DNA of 64,000 bases from Ypsolopha sequella (lineage: Eukaryota; Arthropoda; Insecta; Lepidoptera; Ypsolophidae): NCBI GenBank assembly GCA_934047225.1, contig OW203986.1, forward strand, positions 13,395,221 to 13,459,220, given 5' to 3'. The position numbers were made by a program, and so were the translations under genes. The notes under the pieces were generated by a model that was not told the origin of the DNA, did not search any database, and saw nothing but the letters and a program-made list of their open reading frames with translations. The stretch's first letter is position 1, and every line of letters begins with the position of its first letter. Positions 48,090 through 59,040 of the stretch are shown in pieces.

Positions 48090-48440
48090 TTTTCAACGGG
48101 CAGTGTCACTCCAACGCGCAGTGCGATAGGGACCGGTTCAGGGAGAAAGGTAAAAAAAAATGCATTTTTATTTGTACAAAAAAACTAAAATGACTAGAAA
48201 AATTTCCAATCACCAAAATGTAGATATTGTTAAAACCCATGTAAAAAAATATGTTTGGGGTCTTTACATGATGATTATTTGTCGAACTATGAGAAAGCGT
48301 TAGTTTGAAGACCTCATTTTAATAACTATTTCTATCGAATGAAAGATTTTTAATCGCGTTTCTGTGTTCCAGAATTCTAGAAAAAGGTTCCTAAATTTTT
48401 TTAATTTATCAAACTAAATGTTATTTACTGAACGAAGTAA
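48090..48440 (-). repeat. 'aaaaccgacttttt' family copy
   Basis: 'ggcagtgtcactcca..gcgcagtgcga', 'agatattgttaaaaccc', 'atttctatcgaatgaaa' and 'agaaaaaggttcc' appear in the same order as at 52.7 kb. Confidence 0.5.
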
Positions 48441-48662
48441 AACGACTCCAAAACTTTGACTTTGTCCTTCGTTTCATTGTGGTTGAATCATTTTTTAATG
48501 TTTTTTTTTATTTCATATATTTTTCCGTTGACTATATTTCATAAATTATAAATAAATAATTGTATATTTATTTAAATAACCTTTGCTAACATTTTTGCAC
48601 TGCAACTTAAGGTAGCTTTGACTCCAAGCGAAACACATAGATTAGTACTGTTATTGGTGTTT

Positions 48663-49330
48663 TTAGGGTTCAATAGTACCTTAAAGGTACAAAAGGAACC
48701 TTTATGTTGAGACTCGGTTGTCCATCTACTCGTCCATATTTCACAGCCTCATAACTTTAGCACCGTTAAATATAAAGATTTGAAGTTTGGCACAATAAAA
48801 CATTAATTAGCCCACATAACAGGGTACAAAAAAAATGATTTTTTTATATTGCTGAAAGTATGTCCAATACAAATGAGAAAAAAAAGCTGATTGTGAGAAT
48901 ATATAGGTATAACTTAAATTTCCTGGCACTGATTTCAAGAAATCTTTAAAAAGCCTCAAAAAATATGTCCCTCCTCTCCTATCTCCGAAACTGGTAGAAT
49001 GAAAAATATAAAAAAATATCGATAATATATCATAAATGGTTTTTTATAAGAAAACTATAGTGATTTAAAAAATGTTTAAAAGAAATGCGAAATATAAAAA
49101 TGTATTTTATAAAAATACAATATGGGTATCAAATTGTAGGTATTTAAGAGCTGATTACAAAAATATATATTATTTGCATTTATTTCGAGAAATCCTAGTA
49201 TTATGTGCTTACGTAAAGATTAGAGGAAAAATATAGCCGTTGAGAAATTCATGAAAACAAAATGACAAAACTAAAGTTTTCATCCACGATCCGGAACCCT
49301 GTACGCGAGTCTGACTCGCACTTGACCGGT
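48663..49330 (+). repeat. 'agggttc...actcgcacttgaccgg' repeat, complete
   Basis: Starts TTAGGGTTCAATAGTACC, has 'ggttgtccatctactcgtccatatttcac' and 'gaagtttggcac', and ends CCGGAACCCTGTACGCGAGT then CTGACTCGCACTTGACCGG. Same framework as 63538-63830 and 29037. Non-coding. Confidence 0.6.
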
Positions 49331-49741
49331 CGTGCTGATTTTGTTCAACCACCGAAGTTTTTTAACACAAATAGAACAAAAACAATTAAAGTAATCGATT
49401 CTTTTCATAAATAACTTTTTGTGATTATTACATAATTTAGACGAAATATGAAAATTTATTTATTCCGATAAAATTACAAATAAATGTAAAACACAATTCA
49501 TTTACATAACGAAAACCTACATTTTCAAACAAAACCATTCCACTATATTGTTTACAATAACAATGGTTAAATTAGCCAGCTCCATGCTGTACACGTAGCA
49601 TGCAAGAAGGTCAGACAAACACGCGTCCCAGAACATTATGACTGTAAATAATTAATATCGGTTGAAGCCTAGAGCTCGGATTTTTTCCATTAAAACTGCC
49701 ACGCTTTTAATAAGCACAGTGTAGTAACGTATTATTTTGTA

Positions 49742-49790
49742 CTAGCTTTTGCCCGCGGCTTTGCCCGCGTGGATTTAGTTTTTTGTAGTT
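49742..49790 (+). repeat. 'tactagcttttgcccgcgg' repeat end
   Basis: ACTAGCTTTTGCCCGCGGCT is a very common lepidopteran LINE/SINE tail start. It is followed within 300 bp by a LINE fragment of a different family. Confidence 0.5.
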
Positions 49791-50004
49791 TTTTTGTTCT
49801 TTGAAATGTCCTTTGCTAAAGTTGTTCTGTTCAGGCCGTAGGCCGAGCCGCGTTTCCGAACGAAATTATTTTTTACTTTTATTTGATTCGATTTTATTCA
49901 TTAGAGATATCCCACGCAAAGCTCGCTCCATAGCTCCTTAAGTGACCTTAAGTCGGTGGATCAAGCCCTTGGTAAGAGATAACTTATCAGTTAAATACTT
50001 TTGC

Positions 50005-50290
50005 CTTTAAGCACTGCGGAAAGTCATCGACATAATCTGCCGAATCAGTAAGTTGAAGTGGCAGTGGGTAGGCCCATATTTGTCCCCGACGTGATTGCCG
50101 TTGGAGCCAAAAGGCCTAGAATGGACACCACGTGCAGCAAAGCGTAGCCTAGACCGACCTCGTGCCTGCTGGCCCGGCGGACTTCGCGGGTAGCGGCTGG
50201 ATGAGCATGACGGAGGAGCGCCAAGAGTGGCAAAATTTTAGAAAGGCCTATTTCCAGCAGTAAACGAACACAGGCTAATGGATGGCTAGA
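50005..50290 (+). pseudogene. LINE C-terminal fragment
   Basis: Plus frames read IDIICRISKLKWQWVG, LEWTPRAAKRSLDRPRA and EERQEWQKF, with stops and shifts, and the fragment ends 'aaggcctatttccagcagt'. Same LINE type as the minus-strand piece at 27.7-28.1 kb, covering the same part of the protein. Confidence 0.6.
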
Positions 50291-50485
50291 TGTTTTATCC
50301 CCAGATAAAGTGTCTTTGGCGAGGTCGAAGGCGTATCAGCGTTTCTGAACGGAAAAAGCACGATTGCTTATAAAATTTGTTGTCGCACGTTTACTAATTC
50401 AAAAATGATTTTCAATAAGTTCCGCATTGAGTCCGCGTGGTAGATTGTAGCCGTAAGTACGCTAATTATTCCTGTTATATTTGAC

Positions 50486-51228
50486 GAAAAACCGGTCAAG
50501 TGCGAATCAGACTCGCGTACCTAGGTTTCGTAATTCGACAGTTTTGGGAACAGAAAATTTTATTTGGGTTTTTTTTCGTGAATTTCTCAATTTTTTTTTC
50601 TGTAATCTTTACGTAAGCACTTATTGCCGTGGTTTTTTTTTTACATTTTTCGGTTCACCAGTTTTGGAGATAAGGGAAGGGACATACATTTTTTGTGGTT
50701 TTCTGAGGATTTATCGAAATAGATGCAAGTAAATTATCAACACTATATATTTTACAATCGACTTTTTAATACCTATATTGTATTAAAAAAATATGTATAA
50801 ATTTATTTAACTTTATTTTTATTTTTCATTTGTATCAAAAAAAAAAACGCTATAATTATCCTTTAATTGGCCAGTTATAACGTATAATCGGGGTGGGTAC
50901 ATAAATTTTTTTTGTGGTATTTCGACGATTTCTTGAAAAAGGTGCAAGTTAATATAGCCAAATTATATAATTTTATAATCAGCTCCTTAATACTTATAAT
51001 TTGATACCCATATTGTAGTTTTAGGAATATTTTTTTTTTCCTCTTTTGTGCAAAATTCTAAGTCTTTGTCTTTAACAGTGCTAAAGTTATGAGGATGTGA
51101 CAAACGGATGGATGGACAACGGAATCTCACCGTTAAAGTTCCAAAAATGTCAAAATTAAATTTTCTATTCGCAAAACTGTCGAATTACGGACGACTTGCG
51201 AGTCTGACTCGCACTTGACCGTTTTTCT
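50486..51228. mobile_element. Element with long inverted ends made of the 'actcgcacttgaccg' terminus
   Basis: The left 75-80 bp (AAACCGGTCAAGTGCGAATC ... 'cgtaattcgacagttttg') and the right 75 bp are reverse complements with scattered changes. In the related repeats this terminus appears only at one end. Here it caps both, and the 'tccatccgt...aggatgtgac' start text sits internally near 51.1 kb. Confidence 0.55.
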
Positions 51229-51308
51229 TTTTATTTGGTACCATTTTTTTGTACTTTGCGCTTGTGCAAATTTAAAGGAGCTTGTGCTTGAGCTTGTGTA
51301 AAACACTT

Positions 51309-51650
51309 CACTTTTCTAAAGAAATTTGTCACCCCATTTCCATCCCATGGGAACTGATATATGGAATAAAAAGTAGCCTATGTCCTATTTCAGGTCTAGA
51401 ACTACATTTGTGCCAAGTTTCAGCCCAATCGGTAGGTACGGGGCGTGAAGGAGCAAAACATCACTTTTCTAAAGAAATTTGGCACCCCATTGCCATCCCA
51501 TGGGAACTGATTTATGGGATAAAAAGTAGCCTATGTGCTATTCCAGGTCCAGAACTACATTTGTGCAAATTTTCAGACCAATCGATTCGGTAGTTACGGC
51601 GTGAAAGAGTAACAAACATCCATCCAAACTTTCGCATTTATAATATTAGT
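51309..51650 (+). repeat. LINE/SINE tail with a 153-bp tandem duplication
   Basis: 'cacttttctaaagaaattt' starts units at 51309 and 51462. Each contains 'ccatcccatgggaactgat', 'ataaaaagtagcctatgt' and 'agaactacatttgtgc'. The end 'actttcgcatttataatatt' then 'agtgggat' is the usual 3' end of this tail. Confidence 0.7.
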
Positions 51651-52654
51651 GGGATTATAATTAATATATTCTTCTACGTAGTGGGTAAAATTTCAATTTG
51701 GAAATATAATTTTTTTATTGTTTTTGAGTTATCTATGTTTTATAAAAAGTGCAACCACTCTGGACTCAATCGCATAAAAATCTACAAAAAGAGCCTAAAA
51801 ATTTGAAAGTTGACTGATACATTTAGAAAAAAGAAGATCCGGAAGAATTCAGCTAAGAAAAGGTTTTGGTACCCATACCTACAGCTGTTCAAATTTGTTA
51901 CTCTTTCAGAACGGGCGGGCAATAAAAAACTAATTACAATACGCATTATAAGTTAAAATAACTTGTTAAGGCGCTATTATCCCAGAGGAGTGACTCTCTG
52001 TCTTTTTCTTTACGTGTAAGGAGTAAAGAAAATAACCACACTTTTGTACTTTTTCGTTGTTTTTATCGGTTTTTAAATTGTTTAAAAATAAGGGATATGT
52101 TTGTTAAAACCCACTTACGCGGTCGACCTAGAACATTTAAAGAGCAATATTACCAGATATGTTTCGTTAATAAAAGAGTGGAATTATGGAAATGGCATGA
52201 TTTGAAAGGTCTTATTACATGCTGTGTTCGTGAATTATTTCTATCGAGCAAAGTTTATCTGATCGTGTAACACATGCGTGGAAGACCTAGATAAAGGTTC
52301 GAACTATATTGCGTTTTTTTTTTTTTGAAGTTTTAGACGATATTTGAAAGTTCAATTTGACGTTGAAATTACTGATTTTGGGATAAGAGCGCCTTAAGGG
52401 AATAAGTCCGATATTTTGTTAACAAGTTCGATGTATCGCAATAAAGCGGGAAAACAATTACTATAGTTATGTAGTAGTTGCACTTGCTGCCCAAAATCTG
52501 TCCTGCTCCAACGCTTTCAGCCGCTTAAAAAACTCACAATGGTATCGATTCGGCGCAACACAACTTACCTTATTGGCAGGACTAACCTTATTTTGAGCGT
52601 TCTGTCTTTGTCTTTTCAATACAGAAAAAAAAGGCAGAACGCTTAAATTAAGGT

Positions 52655-53070
52655 GATATACCGTGCTAGCAAAGGTCCCCGTTACTCCAGGCAGAAAGAC
52701 CCGCAGTGCGAAAGGGACGGAATCGGGGAAAATTGTCAAAAAGTCGGTTTTAAATTAATTCAAAATTAACTAAAATAGCTAAAAAAATTCCATAACCAGT
52801 AATTTAGGTGTAGTTAAAACCCATCTAAATAAATATGTTTCAAGTCTGTATGCTATGCTAATTTGTCAGAATATCAAAAAAAGTGTAAATTTAGACCTGA
52901 TTTCAATAATTATTTCTATCGAATGAAATTCCTCCTATCGCGTTTCTGATAGACCAAAATCTAGTAAAAGGTCCCAAAATTGTTATACTAATTTATTTTA
53001 CTTGGAACTTCATTAAAAGAGCAGATAAATAACTTCAAAAAGTGTCAATTTTCACGGAATAGCCCCTTAA
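52655..53070 (-). repeat. 'aaaaccgacttttt' family, best-preserved copy
   Basis: 'gcaaaggtccccgttactcc' then 'gcgaaagggacggaat' and 'aaaaagtcggtttt', continuing through 'ttaaaacccatctaaataaa', 'tatttctatcgaatgaaatt' and 'aaaaggtccc', to end near 'agccccttaag'. A poorer relative covers about 52.0-52.33 kb. Confidence 0.55.
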
Positions 53071-53377
53071 GTTTAGTCCTGTCAAATAAGTAAAGTCGTG
53101 TTGCGACGAATCGACACAATTATCGAGTTATTTTTATTATTTTGCAATTAGAAGGATGGGTTTTAATATGATGGCCGTTTTATATCACATTTTTACGACG
53201 TTTATTTTAACATGTGTTATTAAAACCTAATACGAGTATAATTCAAATAAAATTTTATTTAGCTCATAGTTTAGACTTATCTTTGCGATTTTATTGGATG
53301 CACCAAAATGCAAGTAATCGTGTACCAATTATATATTTGGTAACTTAATCATCAAAATTTTACTGTTCAAGAGCCGC

Positions 53378-53720
53378 TTCGCAGCCGGATTGTGAAAAAC
53401 CCGCTTTTTTCTGATTAATCGAAACAGAACACTTAAAATCCACTCAATAGTTATTCAACAAAACCTAATTACCTATGTATTGTGTATGCTGCCATCGCAA
53501 AGATTCCATTGGTTTCTGTGAGTTAGAATAAAAAAATAAAAAAACGATATTTTTTTAATTCTACTTTACAGAAACCAATGGAAACTTTGCGATGGAAACA
53601 TACACAATACACAGGTAATAAATAAGGTTTTGTTGAATAACTATTGAGTGAATTTTGAAATTTAATTGTTATGTTTCGATCAATTAGAAAAAGGCTGGTA
53701 TTTCACAATCCGGCTGCGAA
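53378..53720. mobile_element. Long-hairpin MITE (343 bp)
   Basis: Ends TTCGCAGCCGGATTGTGAAA and its reverse complement. The arms pair nearly throughout, meeting at an A/T-rich centre near 53.54 kb, e.g. 'gaaaccaatgga' mirrored by 'tccattggtttc'. Confidence 0.75.
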
Positions 53721-54875
53721 ACCACTCTTATTATGAATTTAAAACTTTCCTTTTTTTGTTAATATTTGACTGTTGCAAGAAAAGCATTTAAAATTAAAAC
53801 TTAGTGGAAAAAGTTACTTCGAGAAAAGGTACGTAGTGCCCCGTTTCCTTTGGCTCGTCTTGGCGGGGGGCACTAAATGGAACTCACTAGTACAAAGTTC
53901 ATGAGCCCAAATAGGGTTTCACGTCAGCGTGACTCCGTTCATACCTTTCTAGAAACAACTGTGTTTTTAACATTCGAGAGAAAACGATATTTTTGTTTAA
54001 TTTTTCATAGTTCGGTAAATTATGTGATAGCTGTTTATATTGAAGCGAAAACACATTGCATTATTATTGCATACATCAAAACAATTTCATACCCATAATA
54101 ATTACATTAATTTTTAATAAATTTGTAATAATTACAAATCTATTAAAAAGGACAATTATTTAAATGTGATTGTTTTGTTATACTTTTTGATATATACCTG
54201 ACTCTATAAAATTAATAAACCCATTTTAACGATCGTTTAGCAACAAATATTTAAATCAGATAAAACTTTTGTTATGATATTAATCATAATATTTATTCAT
54301 TCAATTATCTGTCTACTCCTTTGGTAGACAGCATACATGGGTATAAAATACAAACATATATGTATGCAATATTTTTTTTTATGTTCGTAACATTATTGAG
54401 GAAAAAACTCGTTTAAAAAAAAGTACCAGTGCTGTAGCAATTTTTGTTAAGTAATTACTGTGTTATCAACTATAATGATTTAAGATAGTTATTAGAAAAA
54501 AAGAAAATTTTAGTCTAGCAATGTCATATAAGAATTTTACATAAAAGTTACGATACTAATATTATCAAGTTTTTTTTTTATTTGAACCTTTTATTAGGTC
54601 CGCAGCACAAATTACTTATTTAAAACAATTGCAACTTAAATTTAAATATGCCAATTACGGAACAAAAATTTAAAAAATTATTGCTTTTTAATATAGGTAA
54701 GAAGCGAGCTAAAACGAAAATATAGAGAAAATCAGAAACATGACATGTGTCCATGAATACAATATTTGACAGTAATAGTAATAGACACAATAAAGAAAAA
54801 CACAAAAATTTGGAAAATATGAGCAAAAACAAAAATTAAAACAAAAACAAAAAACAAAAATGTATTAGCCATATT
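53721..54875. other. Upstream flank without recognised content
   Basis: AT-rich. The short frames have no domain signal, and no inverted or direct repeat boundaries were found. Confidence 0.4.
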
Positions 54876-55084
54876 ATGTGTTCATACCATTGAAATTTCA
54901 TACATACATACAGTCACCTTCAGTTCAACTAGGTACCTATTTTAGTATGATTTTCACTGTAAGGATAGCGTATAAAATAACTTCTGCGACAAAAGTCTTC
55001 TTAAAAAGAAAAATTGCAAACCTATTTAGAATAATGTATATCTCGTGCCTTTGCAAACGAAAAGAATGTAATATACATAGATAC

Positions 55085-55340
55085 ATACAAGGTGACCTTT
55101 TCATCATCGTCCAACTTCATGGTGGAGGCTTGGTAAGTGATCAGTATCATGGATCAATAACAATTATTATGAAAATCATAAAATGAAATTATCCATCGTT
55201 CAAATTCATACTGGAGGATTGGTTAGTGATTAGTATCATGGACCAATAACAATTTTTGTGAAATTCGTAATATGAAAGAATACTGACACCAAGCCACCAG
55301 TATGAATTTGGACGATGCTGAACAATTCACCTTTTATGTA
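55085..55340. mobile_element. MITE-like element, second copy of the 34.7 kb family
   Basis: 'aaggtgaccttttcatcatcgtccaa' begins it, and 'agtatgaatttggacgatg' followed by 'ttcaccttttatg' closes it in inverted order. 'gatcagtatcatggatcaataacaat' appears twice inside, so the copy has an internal duplication. Confidence 0.5.
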
Positions 55341-55984
55341 GTATCTATACAACGTACGTACCTCGCATTGTCAAAGTATGTTATCATCTCCAGTTTATAA
55401 ATGGATTGTAAAAAAATCATTTTTTAAACAATCAATTTGACATATCAATATTTGATAAATTATAAATATGATATCTGTTATAGAAATTCCAACCTTATGA
55501 TGGACGGATGTCGATAATGGTTTTGAATATATCACTTAACTCAACTTTTCAAGCTTCCTAGTATGTAATTTAATGCGTTTTATAGGCCTGCTGTAACTGT
55601 AATAATAACTAAATGACAACCATAACGTAATTACTTCATTTTTACAACGCTCGTTGGGGTCATAATGCAGGCTTTCATATCGTATCAAAGTATCGTTTAT
55701 TATTTTTCAGTTATTATGTTGCATGAATTTAGTGAACGAGATTTGCAAACTCTAGATTTCATTTCTTACAAAACATCTTTATTCGTTGATTTCTTCAAGA
55801 CTCTCCTTGAATATATTTTATCTGCACTCATATCGTAAAATCCTTATTATGAACTCGAAAATAGCGCAAAATGTAAATTTTTGTATACGAACGTCTCTAA
55901 TTTAGAAAGAGAAATTAAAAATACTGATTTTTATGAAATAATGCTTTAAAATAACTTTATGTTATAAAAGTACAATTTATAAGA

Positions 55985-56450
55985 ATTAGGAAGGCAGCTA
56001 TGTCTGAGGTTTTGATAGGGAATGGTTCGAAAGATGGTCATACTTGTGACCAAACTCATGTGCCATGGACTGTGATTGATTTAATTATGGCAAAGCTTGT
56101 GACCAAACCCTTGTCTCCCATGCGCAGTAAACTGCTGTATGGATTTTGTGTGTTATTTATTATTTTAATATTTACTGCTTTTTTGTTTGTTTAAAGTTTT
56201 ATTCAGGGTAAAAATATCTGACAGCATATACTGAGCAACAAAAATGACAAAGAATCAAAACAAACCAGCAAAATCAAGAAAATCTTACGACAAATGTTAC
56301 CAGATCTTATACCTCTAGATTGGAAAATATGTAGATTAATACCTAACTATTGCATGAGTGGCGATAAAGTAGTGTATGAAACTACACATAACTAGGTATT
56401 AAAATACTCGTGTATACTATTAAAAAACGAGCCCATTTTTGTAATGTTGT
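55985..56450 (+). repeat. 400-bp family, copy 2 (64-codon frame open)
   Basis: The frame 56000-56194 begins MSEVLIGNGSKDGHTCDQTH and ends in a hydrophobic tail. Nearly the same start appears in copy 3. Overall identity to 32.73 kb is evident across the tail ('gataaag-agtgtatgaaac', 'gtgtatactattaaaa'). Confidence 0.65.
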
Positions 56451-56999
56451 TTATAAGTTGTGACCAAAACAAACAAACATTATTTTCTTTCACGGGTTGT
56501 TGCGATGTTACAAAACCCTATTAGAGCGAGACCCGACTTTCACTTGGCCCTTTTTTATTCCTGCTTGTTCACTTGTTCAAACGTCAGTCCCTCGAATTCA
56601 TATTTGAGAATTTCAAGTCAAGTGCATCGCTGTGATTGGATGATTTGTAGGTGAAGTATCGACTAACGAAAAATTCTCAAGGATGCATTTTCAGCAAGGG
56701 TAAAAATGTTGAATAATTTGCTGATTTTCGGTATATTTTCCGAAAAATAAACCAAAAGGGTTTGAATATTTTTGTATGGAGGCATATAACATATAATAAC
56801 ATATAACAAGTTGGTGGAAATATATCTCGATAATAATTAATATTTTTTTATTTATAATATATTAATTATATTATATAATTATATAATATGTTAATTTTTA
56901 TTTATATATAAACTGTTTAAAATAATTGAAAGCTAGAAAAGGCTTTGAAGTAATATTTATTCATTATAGATTATAGTTTATGAAAAGGTTACATAAAAA

Positions 57000-57403
57000 G
57001 GTTATTTAAACACGAGTGTAAGTTATGTGTACACTGTCTTATCTACACTTATGCAATACGTTACCTACCTAATTTAAACGACCTTTATAACACTAATCGT
57101 AAGCTTTTCTTGATTTTGCTGGTTCGTTCTGAGTGCTCGACATTTTTGTTGCTCAGTATTACTGCTATCAGAAATTTATGCCCAGAATAAAACTATAAAC
57201 AAAAAAAGCAGTATGTTAATATTAAATCCATCCAGCAGTTCACCGCGCATGTGAGACAAGAGTCCGGTCACAAGTTCATTAAAATCAATCGCAGTCCACC
57301 GCGCATGGGTTTGGTCACAAGTATAACCATAATTTGAACCATTCCCTATTATAACCTCAGACATGGCTGCATGGACTAAGTTCCCTTAGCCTTCCTTATT
57401 TGT
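57000..57403 (-). repeat. 400-bp family, copy 3 (62-codon frame open)
   Basis: Inverted relative to copy 2 and about 550 bp from it. The frame 57364-57176 begins MSEVIIGNGSNYGYTCDQTH and ends hydrophobic. Two inverted neighbours of this kind could fold into a long hairpin transcript. Confidence 0.65.
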
Positions 57404-57531
57404 GTAATTGTATTTTTAGAGCAGAAAAGTTATTTAAATGAATTTTTTTTTTAAGAATATAATTTATTATTATTTATTGTAATATTATTTACTTTTTCTG
57501 TTTAATACTTGCGATTGCGATTGATCATCAT

Positions 57532-57715
57532 AATCTTGATAAAACACTTGTTTCACAATATCACTTTTTATAACTTCAACCGGTTTCGCCTTACGGCATT
57601 ATCAAGGAACACTGTTAAATATAAATATATAATATTTATTAATTCCGTAAGGCGATACCAGTTGCAGTAATTAAGAGTGATATTGTAAAACAGTACAAGT
57701 GTTTTTATCAAGATT
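57532..57715. mobile_element. Hairpin MITE (184 bp)
   Basis: AATCTTGATAAAACACTTG at the left mirrors CAAGTGTTTTTATCAAGATT at the right. Inner arms 'acaatatcactt' and 'cgccttacgg' also pair with their mirrors; the AT-rich loop is about 50 bp. Confidence 0.7.
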
Positions 57716-58287
57716 CTACTTTTTCTATATTAGAGACGTTCGAAAAAAAATTGTCATGACTCTTTTTGAGTTCATAATCAGGATTTTACGATAAGAGTGT
57801 AGACAAAATAACATTAAAACAAGAAACACCACCTGCCGACAATATACTTTTACTTTCACTTTCTTGGTGAACTAGATACGAGTACGTAAGCGGTTTATAA
57901 TGATTGGAAAATAATACAAAGATTTTCAAATTACATACCAACAAAATTTCTTTCTAACACATACTACATATCAATATTTCTTACAAAATTAAATCCATTA
58001 TCTCACATTATGATTTACATGTTGAATTTCTGTAATTTCTACAAAATTATATATTCGCCCAAAGAATATAAAAATACTGGTTGTTAACTTAATGTTGCTT
58101 AAAAAACACTCGGAACTTTATAGAAGTAAATGTAACTTGAACTTCATTTTTCTTCGTAGTAGTCGAAAGAAAAGTAGATGAATAATATCACATGATATGA
58201 TTTATCATTTCCCTCGGGTTCCTAAAGCCCTTGCTTAAACTCGGGCTGCAAACTAACGCTCCGTGAAATTATTAATCAATTAACATT

Positions 58288-58453
58288 ATATCATTGCAGT
58301 ATAGAAACGCAGAAAGAAAAATAAATCTGGATGTGAGGAGCTCTGAACCAGGATTCGAAACCGAGACCTCTCGCTTACTGGCGATTGCTCTACCAACTGA
58401 GCTATCCAGGTCTCAATACAACTAGTGAATTTACCGATGTGCTGCAATGATAT
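58288..58453 (-). mobile_element. tRNA-like MITE (copy 2)
   Basis: Same family as 2261-2435, inverted. The left TIR is the perfect ATATCATTGCAGTAT; the right TIR matches at 13 of 15 positions. On the minus strand the core reads TAGCTCAGTTGGTAGAGC, an excellent A-box, and a B-box with one extra T (GGTTTCGAATCC). The segment after the tRNA-like part (CTCCTCACATCCAGATTT...) is nearly identical in both copies, so the element spread as a unit. Confidence 0.7.
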
Positions 58454-58895
58454 TTTAGATAGAAATTTATTTCTATCATAGTTTAAATTATTAATCCTTT
58501 TTCGCCAAATTTCAATGTTTTTCTGCCAAAGAAATGAAAAATACAACTGAAGAAAATTTGCTACGTTACAAAGTAACTCGGTTGAGTTAGTTTGTTGAAT
58601 TGGAAGTCGTTTGTTAGAACGATGTGTGTGGGCCGGAGCTTGTGCGAGAATGTATGCAAACTGCTTCAGAGACTTCAGCTATCCTAAGCACTTTCATGTG
58701 GAAATACCAGTCGTCCTAACTACTGGGAAGAAGTGTGTTTGTTTGTTCTTTGAGGTAAAGAAAGTATGAATTATATTGAAAGTGGCGCAAAAAGCAGTCT
58801 AGACATAATCCACACTATTCGTACCTTATGTGATGTTACGGACTTTTATGAACCCATGGGTTTAGTTTTTGGATTAAGAAAATCTTGCTAAGTAC

Positions 58896-59040
58896 TTAAG
58901 GGTCCGTATAAGGTCAGATGCACAACTTCAAATGACCATTTCAGATTGTGTAACTAGGTTAATCGATTAATTAAAAATAATAAAGATAGTAGACTATAAG
59001 GCTGATCTAAACAATTTAGAAAAAACGCAAAAAGTTTATG
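58896..59040 (+). repeat. Dispersed repeat 'ttaagggtccgtataag', copy 1
   Basis: Matches the last 140 bp of the window (63860-64000) at most positions: 'cagatgcacaacttcaaatg', 'actataaggctgatctaaa', 'ttagaaaaaacgcaaaaa'. The element probably continues to the right of both. Confidence 0.65.
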
